From Geosiphon pyriformis (Eukaryota > Glomeromycota > Glomeromycetes > Archaeosporales > Geosiphonaceae), in contig JAAOMT010000129.1 in assembly GCA_016748015.1 (NCBI GenBank), positions 855,280-919,279 on the forward strand: a stretch of DNA of 64,000 nt, given 5' to 3'. The notes below the pieces were generated by a model, which worked only from the letters and a program-made list of their open reading frames with translations, had not been told where the DNA came from and searched no databases. Position numbers and translations under genes: made by a program. Positions 1 through 10,730 of the stretch are shown piece by piece; the first letter of the stretch is position 1; each line of letters starts with the position of its first letter.

Positions 1-476
1 TTGTTACGAAATTGGGATTATTAGCTATTGAGCGTCTAAAATAATGGTTTAGAGACAACCCCTTATAAATAGTAGTACATATTATATATTTTCTCACCTT
101 CAGTTAGATGATAATTATATAAATTTATTCCTTTTTTGCTTTTTATGTATCACTTTTCCTGAATTGAAGACTTGGTTCCTAAATAATGTCTCGCCACTAA
201 AAAAAAGGACTTTATTAAAGGATGTTGATATTTCCAATTTGAAATTAATAATCTTAGTAGCGAAAATGTTTGAAAATACCACTTTTACATTTCATCAATC
301 AAATCTTTGACATCTGTCGTTATCTAAATCCTTTGATTGTTAACTTGCTAACAACGAAATTTTAATATCAATAAATTGTTGAGTCAATGATAAAAAGCGA
401 ATTCATATGTAGAAAACGTTTGATTGGACAAAATTTAATGTGAGAATCGCACTAAGGTTTCTTGACACTTGTTGAA
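1..476. other. Intergenic region upstream of AAR2
   Basis: No coding region is visible on either strand. The sequence is moderately AT-rich and presumably holds the AAR2 5' UTR and promoter. I see no convincing TATA box or other motif. It is less extreme in composition than the repeat block further right. Confidence 0.5.
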
Positions 477-2077
477 ATGGAGCAAGAAGTTGTTCAAGCT
501 TTATTTGAGAAAGGAGCCTTCCTTATTTTTTTAAACGCACCCCAAGGCTTAGAGGTTGAATACTTAATCTTGGATTTTTATGGGAGGGCTATATACTAAT
601 GCTTGATACATTTTCTGAAGTTTGGTATAGACTATAACAGCTGGGAGATAGGACCGAAGTTCATGGGTGTGAAGATTATACCCCCAGGTCTACATTATGT
701 ATATTACAGGTATTTATTTTTGTATTATCCTCAATTAGGAAGAAGTTTTCCATTGATATACTCGTCCCGCTTCAGTGCAGCAGATACGTCTAGAACTTCA
801 GGTTTAAGGACCGGGTTTTTTAAATTTTATGAATCAAAGGAGGTAGGTGCTTCAAAGCTGTCTTTGTGACAGTATTCTATATAATTTATCAAGATTTTGT
901 TCACTTTCCTAGGTTGTTATTAAGGAATGGGATCCATTACAGGAAGACCTCAAAGATAGTTCACAAATTGATCAAGAATTAAATGAAAGACTGAAAGCCG
1001 GTAAATCCTTGAGCCCACTTGGATTTCTCTTTTTTTAGCTACCCAAGTTGATTCATGTAAGCTTTGAGCAGATATGCGTCGATTGGATCAATACTTGGGA
1101 CTATATCCTCTTTCTCCGCCCACCTCTTACCAGAAATGGGTTAAGCTTACCAATTATATAACCTCGGAATTAATTTCCAAGGTATTACCTATGGAAGGAA
1201 AAATCAGCAACATTTCATGTTCAACTTTAGATGAAGAAGAACTCTCCCAGAGCGATAGCCATCATTGCCAATTTCGGGATGAAAAAATTATGTTCACAAA
1301 TTTCGATTTAAAGAGGAGTTGGAGGCCTGAGGCCGTTGGGCCAGAGATAACAAAATATAGTCAGGACAAAAGTTGGCTTCTATCTGAAATATTAGCCAAA
1401 AAATATAATAATAGTATGTTCATTTTTACACATTTTGTCCATCGAGAAAATTGGAAATTTGCTCATCTAATTTTTCAATTAGATTATAAAGAATTACTCG
1501 GTGAATTGCAATTGGCTTTTGTTTGTCTTCTTTTGGCGCAAAATTATGCTGGTCTTTTGCAATGGAAGAATCTATCACAAATTTTATTTAGATCTCGAGA
1601 TGCCTTAGAATCGTATGCTGAAACCCTTTTTCTGGAGTTTCTTGGTACGTTTTGTTGAAGCGATAAACTTTTTACCATTATAGACTGAAAGATTATTATT
1701 TCTTTGAAGATGTCTTGAGGCATCAACTGGAAGTGTGTCCTGATGATTTCTTTTTGGATGTTGTTACAGAAAATAATTTCTTGGCAAAAATGCTCACGGT
1801 TAGTTTGATCGAAGAATTATACTTGAGTTTTTTCACAACATTAATAAATTTGATGATTTCATGTCTCGGTCTTTTTTTCTAGATATTCCGACACAATATT
1901 TCAGAAGTTGCTGATTTGTCTTCAACATCATCGCTAAAAAGGTTACAAAGTAAATTCGATAAATTTCAGGAATTTCTTAAGCAAAAATTTAAATGGGACA
2001 TTGTTGATCTTACAAGTGAAAGCGAAGCAGAGGAAGGAGAATATGCTCCTATACTCGTTGAACTATCAGAGCCATAG
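477..2077 (+). CDS. AAR2: AAR2 family U5 snRNP assembly factor (six exons)
   Basis: AAR2 is known to bind Prp8 in the cytoplasm during U5 snRNP biogenesis. My gene model is join(477..554, 621..842, 913..1000, 1072..1644, 1692..1798, 1883..2077), which gives 420 residues. That is close to the usual 355-385 for the family. All five introns are GT-AG, 47-84 nt long, and all junctions keep frame. The N terminus (ATG at 477) reads [16 protein letters not shown] and is joined at residue 27 to [18 protein letters not shown], the family's diagnostic N-terminal block. HYVYYR and later [10 protein letters not shown] follow. The fourth exon carries DQYLGLYPL and a long alpha-helical C-terminal region. 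The gene ends with VELSEP and a TAG. Single-exon readings of this locus miss both termini. The intron 4 acceptor at 1691 is weak, but the alternative at 1683 gives an immediate stop. An AATAAA follows the stop by a few bases. It lies about 450 bp before PRS on the same strand. Confidence 0.93.
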
Positions 2078-2531
2078 AATAATAAATGGATGCGAAAATT
2101 CCCATACATTATCGTTTCAATACTTAAATAATATAAATTTAAGCAAACATGATTAATGTTGATTAATCATTAAACGTGGACCACGCATTTTCGACATATG
2201 ACTAGCCACTTGTACCTCCAACCAAACCCAAAAACGTTGAACATAATTTTTTATAATTAATTTAATAAATATAAATAAAATAAAATATATTAATGTTTTA
2301 AATTGCAATTTATATAATAATTATTTGTTATATTATAAAATCATATTTTTTAGTTTAATCAATTATAATATTATTTTTAATAATACCTAAATTTTATTTT
2401 TTTCAAAATGACTAATCTGTTTTTTTTAATTGGTTTAGTTCTCATTCTCTTCATTTATTATATTTACCACGGAGGGTAATTAAGACTTTTGTTATAGCAT
2501 TATTGCACTCACTTTCACCTCCTGAAAACCC
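2078..2531. other. AAR2-PRS intergenic spacer with poly(A) signal
   Basis: An AATAAA lies at about 2082, immediately after the AAR2 stop, and is the likely cleavage signal. Positions 2240-2460 are very AT-rich. The last 100 bases before the PRS ATG are less so and contain pyrimidine stretches. I see no coding potential. Confidence 0.55.
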
Positions 2532-3736
2532 ATGTATTCAAATTCAATCAAAATCTTCTCTGGTAACTCTCACGTTGAACTTGCAAAGCTTGTGGCACGG
2601 TAGATATCTCATAATTATTTGTCCAAAGCCATAAATCTTATAACTGGCTCCGTGCAACCCAAATACACAAAAATAGATCTTATTTATCTTCTTTCACCCA
2701 GCCGAATAGGCATAGAGCTTGGCAAGGTAGTTGTGCTAAAATACAGCAATCAAGAAACTTGCGTCACAATTGGCGAGTCTGTTCGAGACGAAGATGTATT
2801 CATAATTCAGTCTGGATGTGGTGAAATCAACGACAATTTAATGGAACTACTTATTATGATCAATGCCTGCAAAACTGCCTCAGCACGACGCATTACAGCC
2901 GTTATACCTTGTTTTCCATACGCTAGGCAGGACAAAAAAGACAAGTCAAGGGCACCGATAACTGCAAAATTAGTTGCCAATATGTTAATTGTCGCTGGAG
3001 CGAACCATGTTATTACGATGGATTTGCATGCCAGTCAAATTCAAGGATTCTTTAACGTGCCTGTAGATAATTTATATTCAGAACCTTCAATGTTGAAATA
3101 TATCAAAACAGAGATCCCTGATTGGAAAAATTCTATAATTGTATCTCCTGATGCTGGAGGAGCCAAAAGGTGAATTCAGATTCATTCATATATGTGGATC
3201 ATTTTATGGGATTTCGATTACAGAACTCATTCTTCATTCTAGAGCCACAGCAATTGCTGATCGTCTCAATTTAGATTTTGCGTTAATTCACAAAGAGCGC
3301 AAAAAAGCAAACGAAGTTTCACGCATGGTGTTGGTAGGTGATGTTCGTGGGAAAGTTGCAATATTGGTAGATGATATGGCAGATACTTGCGGGACATTAG
3401 CCTTGGCAGCTTCGACCCTCAAAGAAAATGGGGCTCTTAAAGTATATGCTATTGTGGCCCATGGAATACTCTCGGGGAAGGCAATTGATGTCATTAATGA
3501 ATCTAGTTTAGAAAGGGTAGTCGTTACAAATACTATTCCACACGAAGACAAAAAATCTATCTGTCCTAAACTACAAACTATTGATATTTCAGGAACTCTG
3601 GCTGAAGGTAATTGAATTTGACCATTTAAGTTTTTTAGTTGACTTGGTTTAACTCGATGTATTCTTGTTTACAGCAATCCGTCGGACTCATAATGGAGAA
3701 TCGGTCTCATTTCTATTTTCGCACGCCCCAGAATGA
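2532..3736 (+). CDS. PRS: Ribose-phosphate pyrophosphokinase (PRPP synthetase), four exons
   Basis: The enzyme makes 5-phosphoribosyl-1-pyrophosphate from ribose 5-phosphate and ATP, the entry metabolite for purines, pyrimidines, NAD, His and Trp. Model: join(2532..2599, 2702..3169, 3243..3607, 3675..3736), 320 residues. This matches the usual 315-320 of class I enzymes. The ATG at 2532 gives the canonical start (IKIFSGNSH). Intron 1 (2600-2701) joins LVAR to [10 protein letters not shown], and the last intron joins ISGTLAE to [20 protein letters not shown]. Visible motifs are the ATP-loop [37 protein letters not shown], the metal-binding [13 protein letters not shown] (about residues 128-140), DAGGAKR, the flexible loop HKERKKANE, and the PRPP loop DDMADTCGT (about residues 221-229). 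All catalytic motifs look intact and there are no internal stops, in contrast to the transposons that follow. Fungi usually have several PRS paralogs; which one this is cannot be told from one copy. Confidence 0.96.
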
Positions 3737-5332
3737 AATAAGCATTATTTGGAAAATTAATGATACTCACCTGGATCTGATCCTTTGGAATATTTTAGAT
3801 TTCACTTCTTTCAATCAAAGAACAAAACACCAATCCATCTGCATAAAAAATTAAACCTTTTTTTCAATATCTGTATCTTTTTGTTGAATTAAATAAACCT
3901 CGAAAAATACAATACTCCAGACTTTGTAATAAAGTTAACAATATAGATTGGTTTTAAACATGTTATTTTTAAATTCATTTTTTACAAATAAATAATATTA
4001 TAAATATTAAGTTTTATTATAAAAACTATTATTAAAATAATATGTTTTATTGAATGTTTTTTACAATCTATTTTATAATATATGTACATATTTTATATAA
4101 TATATAATCTGTATATTTTACACATGATGAATCACTTAAATTGGTTAAAATTACATTATGTTATATTAGACAATTTTAAATTTTAAACCAAAATTATAAG
4201 ATTATTATGTAAAAAAAACTTATAATTAATTATATAAACAAAAATATCAATTTAAAAAAATAATTATAATAACAATTAATTAATTTCAAAAAAAAATTAA
4301 CAGTTTTAGTGCTTTATTTTATTAAAATTAATAAATTTATTAAAAACAATATTTAATATTTATTCATAAAGAAAATAACCAATTTTTTATTTTAAATTTT
4401 ATTAATAATTTTTTATATTAAATTTTTATTATTAATTAATATACAAAACTTAATTATTATTTAATATTATATAATAAACTAAATTAAACATAATTTATAT
4501 ATAACCAAATATAAGTTTAGTTTAAACTAAATTATATTGAATTTAATAAAAAACCTATTTTAAAAAACATTTATATATATAAGTGATTAATATATTATTA
4601 TTATTATTATTATTAATTATATTACTTGTTTATTTAATATTATTATTAATATTTAACTTAATATTAAATATTTAAAGCTTTTAAAAAACTATTATTTGTT
4701 TAAATATCTTTTAATTAATAATATTATTATTTAAAATATTTATATTATTATCTTAAAATCTATATTTTATTTTAAAACAAATAACTTTTTTAAAACCAAC
4801 AATCTTTTTTTTTATTATAATACAATTTTTTTTAAATTTAACATATAAAACAAAAAATTTTAACTAATTTAACAATTAAAAAAACTAGAATATTAATAAG
4901 TTTAACAATAAATTTAATTAAAAAAGTTAATTTAATTGGCTTAAATTCCAAAAAAGTTAATTAAAGAATTAACAATAATAGCAATAGCAAAAAAAACAAT
5001 AAAAAAACAATAAAAAAAAATACCAAAAAAATAACAGTTTTTATATAAAGCTTAATATTAATAAAATAAATTTTAAAAATTCTAAAACCAATTACAAATA
5101 TAATAAAAACCTAAAAAAAAATATATATATATTATAATTAAAAACCAAATAATTAAGATTTTAATACTTGAAATATTATTAATATTTATGAATTTCTTAT
5201 TAAATATGATATTTTTTCAATATAATAATTTTAATAATTACAATATTTAAGTTTTTTTAAGAATTAAAAATAATTATATATCTTAATTATTAAACAAAAT
5301 TAAAAAAATAAAACAAGTATAATTATAAATTT
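3737..5332. other. AT-rich intergenic DNA downstream of PRS
   Basis: AATAAA at about 3892 may be the PRS poly(A) signal. From 3950 on the sequence is almost only A and T, with long homopolymers and (TTA)n near 4595-4615. Positions 4975-5070 resemble 25,850-25,980, which lies upstream of the decayed LINE B. This may therefore be old 5'-flanking transposon sequence. There is no readable ORF. Confidence 0.5.
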
Positions 5333-5337
5333 AAAAA

Positions 5338-5402
5338 AAAACTTCTTTTTCTCTTACCTCCAAAAATCCTCAAAAAGCGTATTTTCTGTAAAAAGAAGTT
5401 TT
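5338..5402 (+). repeat. Inverted repeat in LINE A 5' UTR
   Basis: AAAACTTCTTTTT at 5338-5350 is perfectly complementary to AAAAAGAAGTTTT at 5390-5402, with a loop of about 39 nt. Similar pairs occur near the 5' ends of LINE B (about 26,102 and 26,156) and LINE D (minus strand, about 56,235 and 56,185). This could be an RNA hairpin marking the 5' end of the element. Confidence 0.5.
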
Positions 5403-5461
5403 TTTGTTTTTTAGTCTATATTAATATTTTTTTACCTAATAATAACCCATTTTTCGTAGAT

Positions 5462-7332
5462 ATGGAAATTACTGCTAGTAGCATCACATCTAAAAAGAAG
5501 ACTTCTAAGAGCACTTTTCATGATTCTGCTGGTGGCTCCTTTTCTTAGAAAAAGAAAATTGTTCTTGGCAATATTAAACACTTTGGTGATGAAAGAGATA
5601 TATCCTTAAGCAAATTTGGATCCAGTAATAGTGTTTATTCTGATGTGAAGAGTTTATCTGGTGAGGATAAGGATGTTAGCATGTCTGGAGCAAATAGTGG
5701 ATCTCTTTTGGGCTCAGCTGCTACTACATCCAAGGCAAAGTGAGTTAACACTGGTGCTGGTTTTGGTTCTCTGCTCAGCTCTTCTAACTTTCATATGAAT
5801 AATGATAAAGTTGTGCTTTCTTCTCGCTTGCTTATCTCTTTTGAAAAGAAGTAGATTGACTCAAAGATTATTAAGACTCCTGTGGAAGTGTCAGTTAAAA
5901 AGTCATTTGTTTTGGATATTAATCTCTCAGCTGTGGAAAGAAAATTGGTAATGGCAAAAACTCAGTTAATTAGAAAAAATTTTTCATCAGTCAATGGTTT
6001 TGGGGGGGGCCCTCAAAATTTAAGAAGATTATTCAATCTACATTTACTTCTGAAAAGAGCATGATAAAGACTGTATCATTGGCCAAAGAAATAGGGATCG
6101 TCATAAACAGCGATCTTAAGAAACAAGAAATGAGGTCAGATCGAACTGTGATAATCAAAGAAATTCCCATGAATACACCTAAGAATATGATCATCACTGC
6201 AGTATCTGAATTTGGGGAAATTAAGTCGATCAAAATTCAATTAATTGGAATGTGGCAAAAGACTGTGGTAGAGTTTGCTGAAATAAACCAAGCTGATTTG
6301 TTGGCCTCAAAGTGATCATTCCTGATTGGTAAAAATTCTGTGCATGTAGCCAAAGCAGTAAAAAATTATGAAACTTAGACATCTAAGGATTGGTTAAGAG
6401 CATTTTTGTTTACTCTATCTGTGGGAACAACTGCTTATGATTTGGGCAATCTTTTAGAAAAGGCTGATAAGAAAACATGCATCATAAATAGGTCCATAAA
6501 AACTGGTAATAGAATTCATTGTGTGGTAGTCAGTTTTGTCTTTGATGATGATCTAGAATTTGTCTTTTACATAAAACCTATTTTCAATAGAATGAAACTC
6601 TCTTGGGCTAGAATAGATTTGGTTTGTTGTGAAAAGTGTGGGCATTTTGGACATTTGGCTCTTAAATGTGTTATACCAGATGTAATTATGCTGCCATCAT
6701 CTAAGGGATCATACAAAAAGAGTGCTTTAGAGGAAGTTTGTTTTCAGCTTGTTAAATTGTATGAAAAAAAATGTGTTTCAATATCTTGCTCTGCTGCTTT
6801 TGGTGGCAAATTTTGGGCCCAAATAGTCTCACTCTCTAAGTCTTCTAGTAGTATTCACTCTGGATCTGGTCTTAATTTCTCTTTTCATGGACTCTTAGGT
6901 CTTGGTAGTATTTCTTCTCCTACATTTACAGTCTTCTTTGGCTTAAGTGATTATTTGGTGGTCTTAGAAAGGTCTCTGGAACTTTTGGCAGATCAGATGT
7001 CTGAAATTATGAAGAAGCTAAGTTTTGTGGAATTGGTGCCTCTGGTATCCAAGTCATCTGTCTTACATCTAGTCATTCTGGCACTTTTGAACTCTGTTGT
7101 AGATTCAGATATGGCCATAGATGATACGCTGGCATCTCTCATCCTTCCTCCTGTAATTGTTGCAGACACAATTAATGATCTTAGCTTAAGTAGTTCTAAG
7201 GTTTTAACCTCCAAGGTGGGTGGATTGGAATCTAAATTGGTGGCTTTGAAAGTGTCAGTTGAGTTAGTTTTGGAAAAGTTGGATTGTTTGTGTTCTGATT
7301 TGGGTTCACCAGCTCCTATTGTCTCTCAATGA
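5462..7332 (+). pseudogene. LINE A ORF1 (RRM-like and CCHC zinc knuckle), broken
   Basis: This is the nucleic-acid-binding ORF1 protein of the LINE. It begins at ATG 5462 with a low-complexity Ser/Lys-rich region. An RRM-like fold follows (VIIKEIP ... EFGEIKSIKIQLIG ... MWQKTVVEFAE, about 6150-6280). Then comes a second similar block (LFTLSVGTTAYDLGNLL, about 6405-6560), a zinc knuckle CEKCGHFGHLALKC (about 6630-6672), and a C-terminal heptad-rich region with two VGGLES-type segments. Stops at about 5547, 5740, 5851, 6313 and 6376 are mostly CAG-to-TAG or TGG-to-TGA type. A frameshift sits in the G8 run at about 6003-6010. It stops at TGA 7330-7332, overlapping the ORF2 ATG. The same architecture appears in LINEs C and D, so the breaks are decay, not design. 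Confidence 0.85.
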
Positions 7333-7669
7333 GTGAGTTAGTTTGAAAATTTAGTACATATAATGTCTGGGGTATTAATATTCCTGCCAAGCAAGTGGAT
7401 GTTGTAGGTTGGTATGTGAATTTTGGTAATTTGGTGTCTTTTGTCACAGAAACTAAATTGAGGTCCAGTATTAAGTCATGGATTGCTAATAAGTTTGAAG
7501 ATGTGCATATTTTCACGTCAGGTTTGGAGGAAAGTTTTCTTGGTGCTGGAGTGGCTGTTATTATGAACAATTCTCTGGCTCAACATATGTCTAAGATTGA
7601 GGAGGTGTCTGGTCAGGTTGTTTTGGTACAGCTTTTGTTCAAAGGCAAGCTCTCTGTGACTGTACTTGG
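7329..7669 (+). pseudogene. LINE A ORF2, 5' part: APE-type endonuclease
   Basis: ORF2 starts at ATG 7329, four bases inside ORF1. The sixth codon is TGA where LINEs C and D have TGG. Recognisable pieces are VWGINIPAKQ, the catalytic-site glutamate block FVTETKLRS, the HIFTSGLEE stretch and VAVIMNNSLA. It ends at LSVTVLG, where the LTR begins at 7670. The second half of the endonuclease, including the GGDFNE block seen in LINEs C and D, is absent from this copy. The rest of ORF2 resumes at 18478. Confidence 0.85.
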
Positions 7670-8680
7670 TGTTACCAGTAGAATTTTAACTATTAATTAG
7701 CATGAAATTACCCTTATAATTCCTATAATTAATTAGTATATTAATATTATTTCAAATTATCATTTATTATTTAATCAATTATCACATATCATGATTCAAT
7801 TAAATAATCCAATTAGTATAACAAAAAGTAAGATGATCAAATTACACAATACTCTGAACTTTGTAACATTCAAAAATTCACTGAAATTTACAGAAATTCG
7901 CCAAAATTTATAAGAAATTCGCCGAAATTTATAGAAATTTGCCAAAATTATAAATAGTTCACCCAAATTAATCAATAGTTCAGTGAAATAACTTGTAGTC
8001 CATCAAAATGTATTTTTAGTTTGCTGAAATTTAAGCAAAGAAAAAAAGTGCAAGTTCATAGACTAGTACTACAACAAGTTGTATAAAAGAAGAGCTTTTC
8101 TCTTCAAGAAAATGTATTTTACTTTAGATTTATCACTTAGAATCATTCCTACATACACAAAAAGAAATAAATATCAAATAATTTGAAAAACCAAATTCTT
8201 TAATTATTGCACTTGGAAAATCCTCAAAACCCAACTAACATTTTAAAATTGATTAGCTACCAATTTCAGTAAACTGTTAGTGACTCCAGACCTGAATAGA
8301 AAACGTTTCTCTTAATAAAATCTTATTTCTTTTACATTTCTTTTATTTTTCATTTTTTTTCTTATTACAATTATTAGGGTAGCCTACAGATGAAATTCCT
8401 GTAGAAAAGTTGACTTTCACAACAAAGTAACTACACATTTTTAATGAGCTTTTAGATAAGCAATTCCTAAAAAAAAGTTGATGTTTTCTACAATGTAACT
8501 ACATAAAGTAACTGGCAAGGAATTGGCCATTCCACTTATAAGTCCAGTAATTCAAATTATAGGAGATAATTTGAAGATAAATTCAGTTATTAGAGGTTCA
8601 ACTACTTCTAGAAAACATGAATTTGCAACCAACAGACATTTACAACATTCAAGAAAAGAGACCAAAAATCTCCAATAACA
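7670..8680 (+). repeat. 5' LTR of Gypsy family 1
   Basis: Length is 1011 bp, beginning TGTTACCAG and ending CCAATAACA. It contains a cluster of about seven near-tandem 20-bp units of the AAATTCGCCGAAATTTATAG type (7874-8035), a TATA-like GTTGTATAAAAG at about 8080, and pyrimidine-rich blocks at 8325-8370. The gag start codon (8617) lies inside it. Further copies of the same LTR, two of them solo, lie at 17465-18477, 22815-25779 (inverted), 33520-36774 and 41100-41470 (inverted, partial). Confidence 0.92.
7874..8035 (+). repeat. Tandem ~20-bp units in the family-1 LTR
   Basis: About seven degenerate units occur with a core TTCGCCGAAATTTATAG, drifting to AGTTCACCCAAATTAATCA and AGTTTGCTGAAATTTAAG. 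The matching block in the 3' LTR is at about 17,668-17,835. Decayed versions remain in the other LTR copies, for example TTTTAGCAAATTATTAATTA near 25,530. The position upstream of the TATA-like element would suit promoter repeats. That function is inferred. Confidence 0.7.
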
Positions 8681-8698
8681 TTTGGTGCTCTCCCACAG
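8681..8698 (+). other. Primer-binding site (TTTGGTGCTCTCCCACAG)
   Basis: The sequence directly abuts the 5' LTR end and begins TTTGGTGC. TGGTGC is complementary to a tRNA 3' GCACCA end, as expected for minus-strand priming. I do not assign the tRNA. The same TTTGGTGC start appears on the minus strand next to the LTR of the short family-2 element (about 28,514), which supports the call. The site lies inside the gag reading frame. Confidence 0.7.
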
Positions 8699-9893
8699 AA
8701 ATAATACAGCAAACAACAAACTTCAAAGTGGTGACCACACCAGACACAACAACTCTAGAATATTATCAGTCAATTTACACTCATTGCAAGCAGAGATTCA
8801 ACATCCCAAACAGAATTGAAATTGTTGAAAAAACACTCTACCAATACATTGAAAATTGTATCAATAATTATTTTCTTGGAAATTACAACATTTTAGAAGT
8901 AAAAAGCAACCTCTACAATAATCTAGTATACTATTCACAATTGGAAACTGAAGATCTTAACAGTGAAACACTTGCTACCTACTTTCAAGAACTCAATTAC
9001 AACATTATCAAATATTGTGAAGAAAATACTCAGTACAGTCTAAATACTCTTTTGACTTTGAATCAGAAACAGAAACAGGCAACAAAGGCAAACAAAAAGT
9101 GAAACAACACTCAAAAACCACTCCAAACACTCCAATACTACCAAAAACAACTGCCAAATACTTGCAAACACCTGAACAAAGAACCAGTGTCAAATTACCA
9201 CTTTCTATCACACTATTTCCAATTTCACTTGCTCGACTACAAACACCAAATTCACCACTTAACCATTTCTCCAGACCAGAAGATTTTCAGTCACCTAAAA
9301 ATCCTACTCAACAGCAGGAATCTATATCAACAAGCACCAATATTATTAAATACTTGCAGAAAAATAAAAGGGATCATTCAGAAAATTTGGAAAGTGAAAA
9401 AACTAAATCAGAACAAGGAGAAACCACAGAAAATAAAGAGAAAATGGCAACTGCTTATATTGCAAAGATTTCAGAATTCACAGTTGAAAATAATGATACC
9501 AGTCCTTAAGAATGGCTTGACAAAGTTCAAAAAGCAGGAGATGTAAATGGTTGGAATGCAGCAAGAATGCTCAAAGCAATTCCATACTTTCTCCAAGGAA
9601 CTGCAGAAGAATAGTTTAAAAACTTAGAAGAATCATTTGAATACTGGCAAGCATTCAAAGATGCTTTTCTACAACAATTCACTGACAACAACACTTCTAT
9701 CACTTTTAGAAACCACTTTCACAATATCAAGCAAGAAACATCTGAAACTGTTATGACCTATCTTGAAAGATTTAACAAACTTCTCAGACAAATCTGACAA
9801 TTGGAAACCAATGACTACTATTCTAATGCTCAAATTCTGGATCAGTTTATAGCAGAGTTAAAAGACAAACTGATTAAAAAAGTCCGTTCACAT

Positions 9894-10730
9894 TGTTACT
9901 CATAGAAATATAGGAAATATATTAGCATAATTATTAGCCAATCAGAAGTAAGCATAGTAAATGTGAAATTCTAGGATTTCTCTTAGGAATTGCAGAATTC
10001 CAGGAATTTCAGGATTCCCAATGAGGAATTCCAGGATTTCTGTCATGAAGAATTGAGAAATTGAGGAATCCCAATTATGTATATATAGCAGTAGTGTTAG
10101 AAATAGAAAAGACAGAATTGATACCACAGAATACTTAGCCAAAAAACCAATTATCAAATAAATAATTATTCCATATCTCAATTCACTATTCACTATCAAT
10201 ACTTCATGTTGATAGTAATTGCTACTTAACTATGCTGGAACAATAGCTCTTGATCACGGCTATTGATGAGATACTAATGGACCAAATTGTCTTGGCTTAT
10301 TTTTTTTATTTTTTTTATTTTTATTTTCTTTATTTTATTTCCTTTCTTTCTTTGATTTTTGTTGTTGTATACTAATTGATTAAAAGATTAAGCACTGAGT
10401 TATTGATGTCAAAGATAGTCTGGTAAAAGACCCAGAAATAAGGGTAAGACTTTATATATATTATCGGATAGCTTATCAGAAGGGCACAACTGCCAGACTA
10501 AATCCGGCTACCACGCTGAAAAAGAAATTGGGAAAACCACTTGAGGATACAACCACTATCAACCTTATTGAATTTCTGTCCATTATACAAAAAACTCCAC
10601 AACAAAACCTTCAGATCAACCAAAACCTTCAGATATCATACCTTCTGCACATCATCCACGAAATTAGCTTTTGAGCACCAAGTTATGGATTTGTTATTCA
10701 ATTCCACAACAGAAATAATCACCTGTAACA
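9894..10730 (+). repeat. Solo LTR of a second Gypsy-type family inside gag
   Basis: This is an 837-bp insertion that begins TGTTAC and ends GTAACA. It is flanked on both sides by ACAT (9890-9893 and 10731-10734). Removing it and one ACAT rejoins the gag frame. Internal features are a TATA-like TATGTATATATAGC at about 10,076, repeats of GGAATTCCAGG type (9965-10,045), a T-rich tract (10,290-10,350) and an A-rich 3' half. No ORF is supported. The decayed repeats at 27143-27970 and 28515-29261 are the reverse complement of this sequence, which defines family 2. Orientation is taken from the TATA-like motif and from the family-2 element's primer site. Confidence 0.9.

Noticed and set aside
1681-1691. 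Acceptor TATAG at 1683 for AAR2 intron 4
   Set aside because: It leads directly into ACTGA, an in-frame stop. The AG at 1691 restores the conserved C-terminal sequence.
3288-3551. 87-residue minus-strand ORF in PRS
   Set aside because: It is antisense to the conserved PRPP-loop exon.
7874-8035. CRISPR-like array in the LTR
   Set aside because: The units are contiguous and degenerate without unique spacers, and lie in a eukaryotic LTR.
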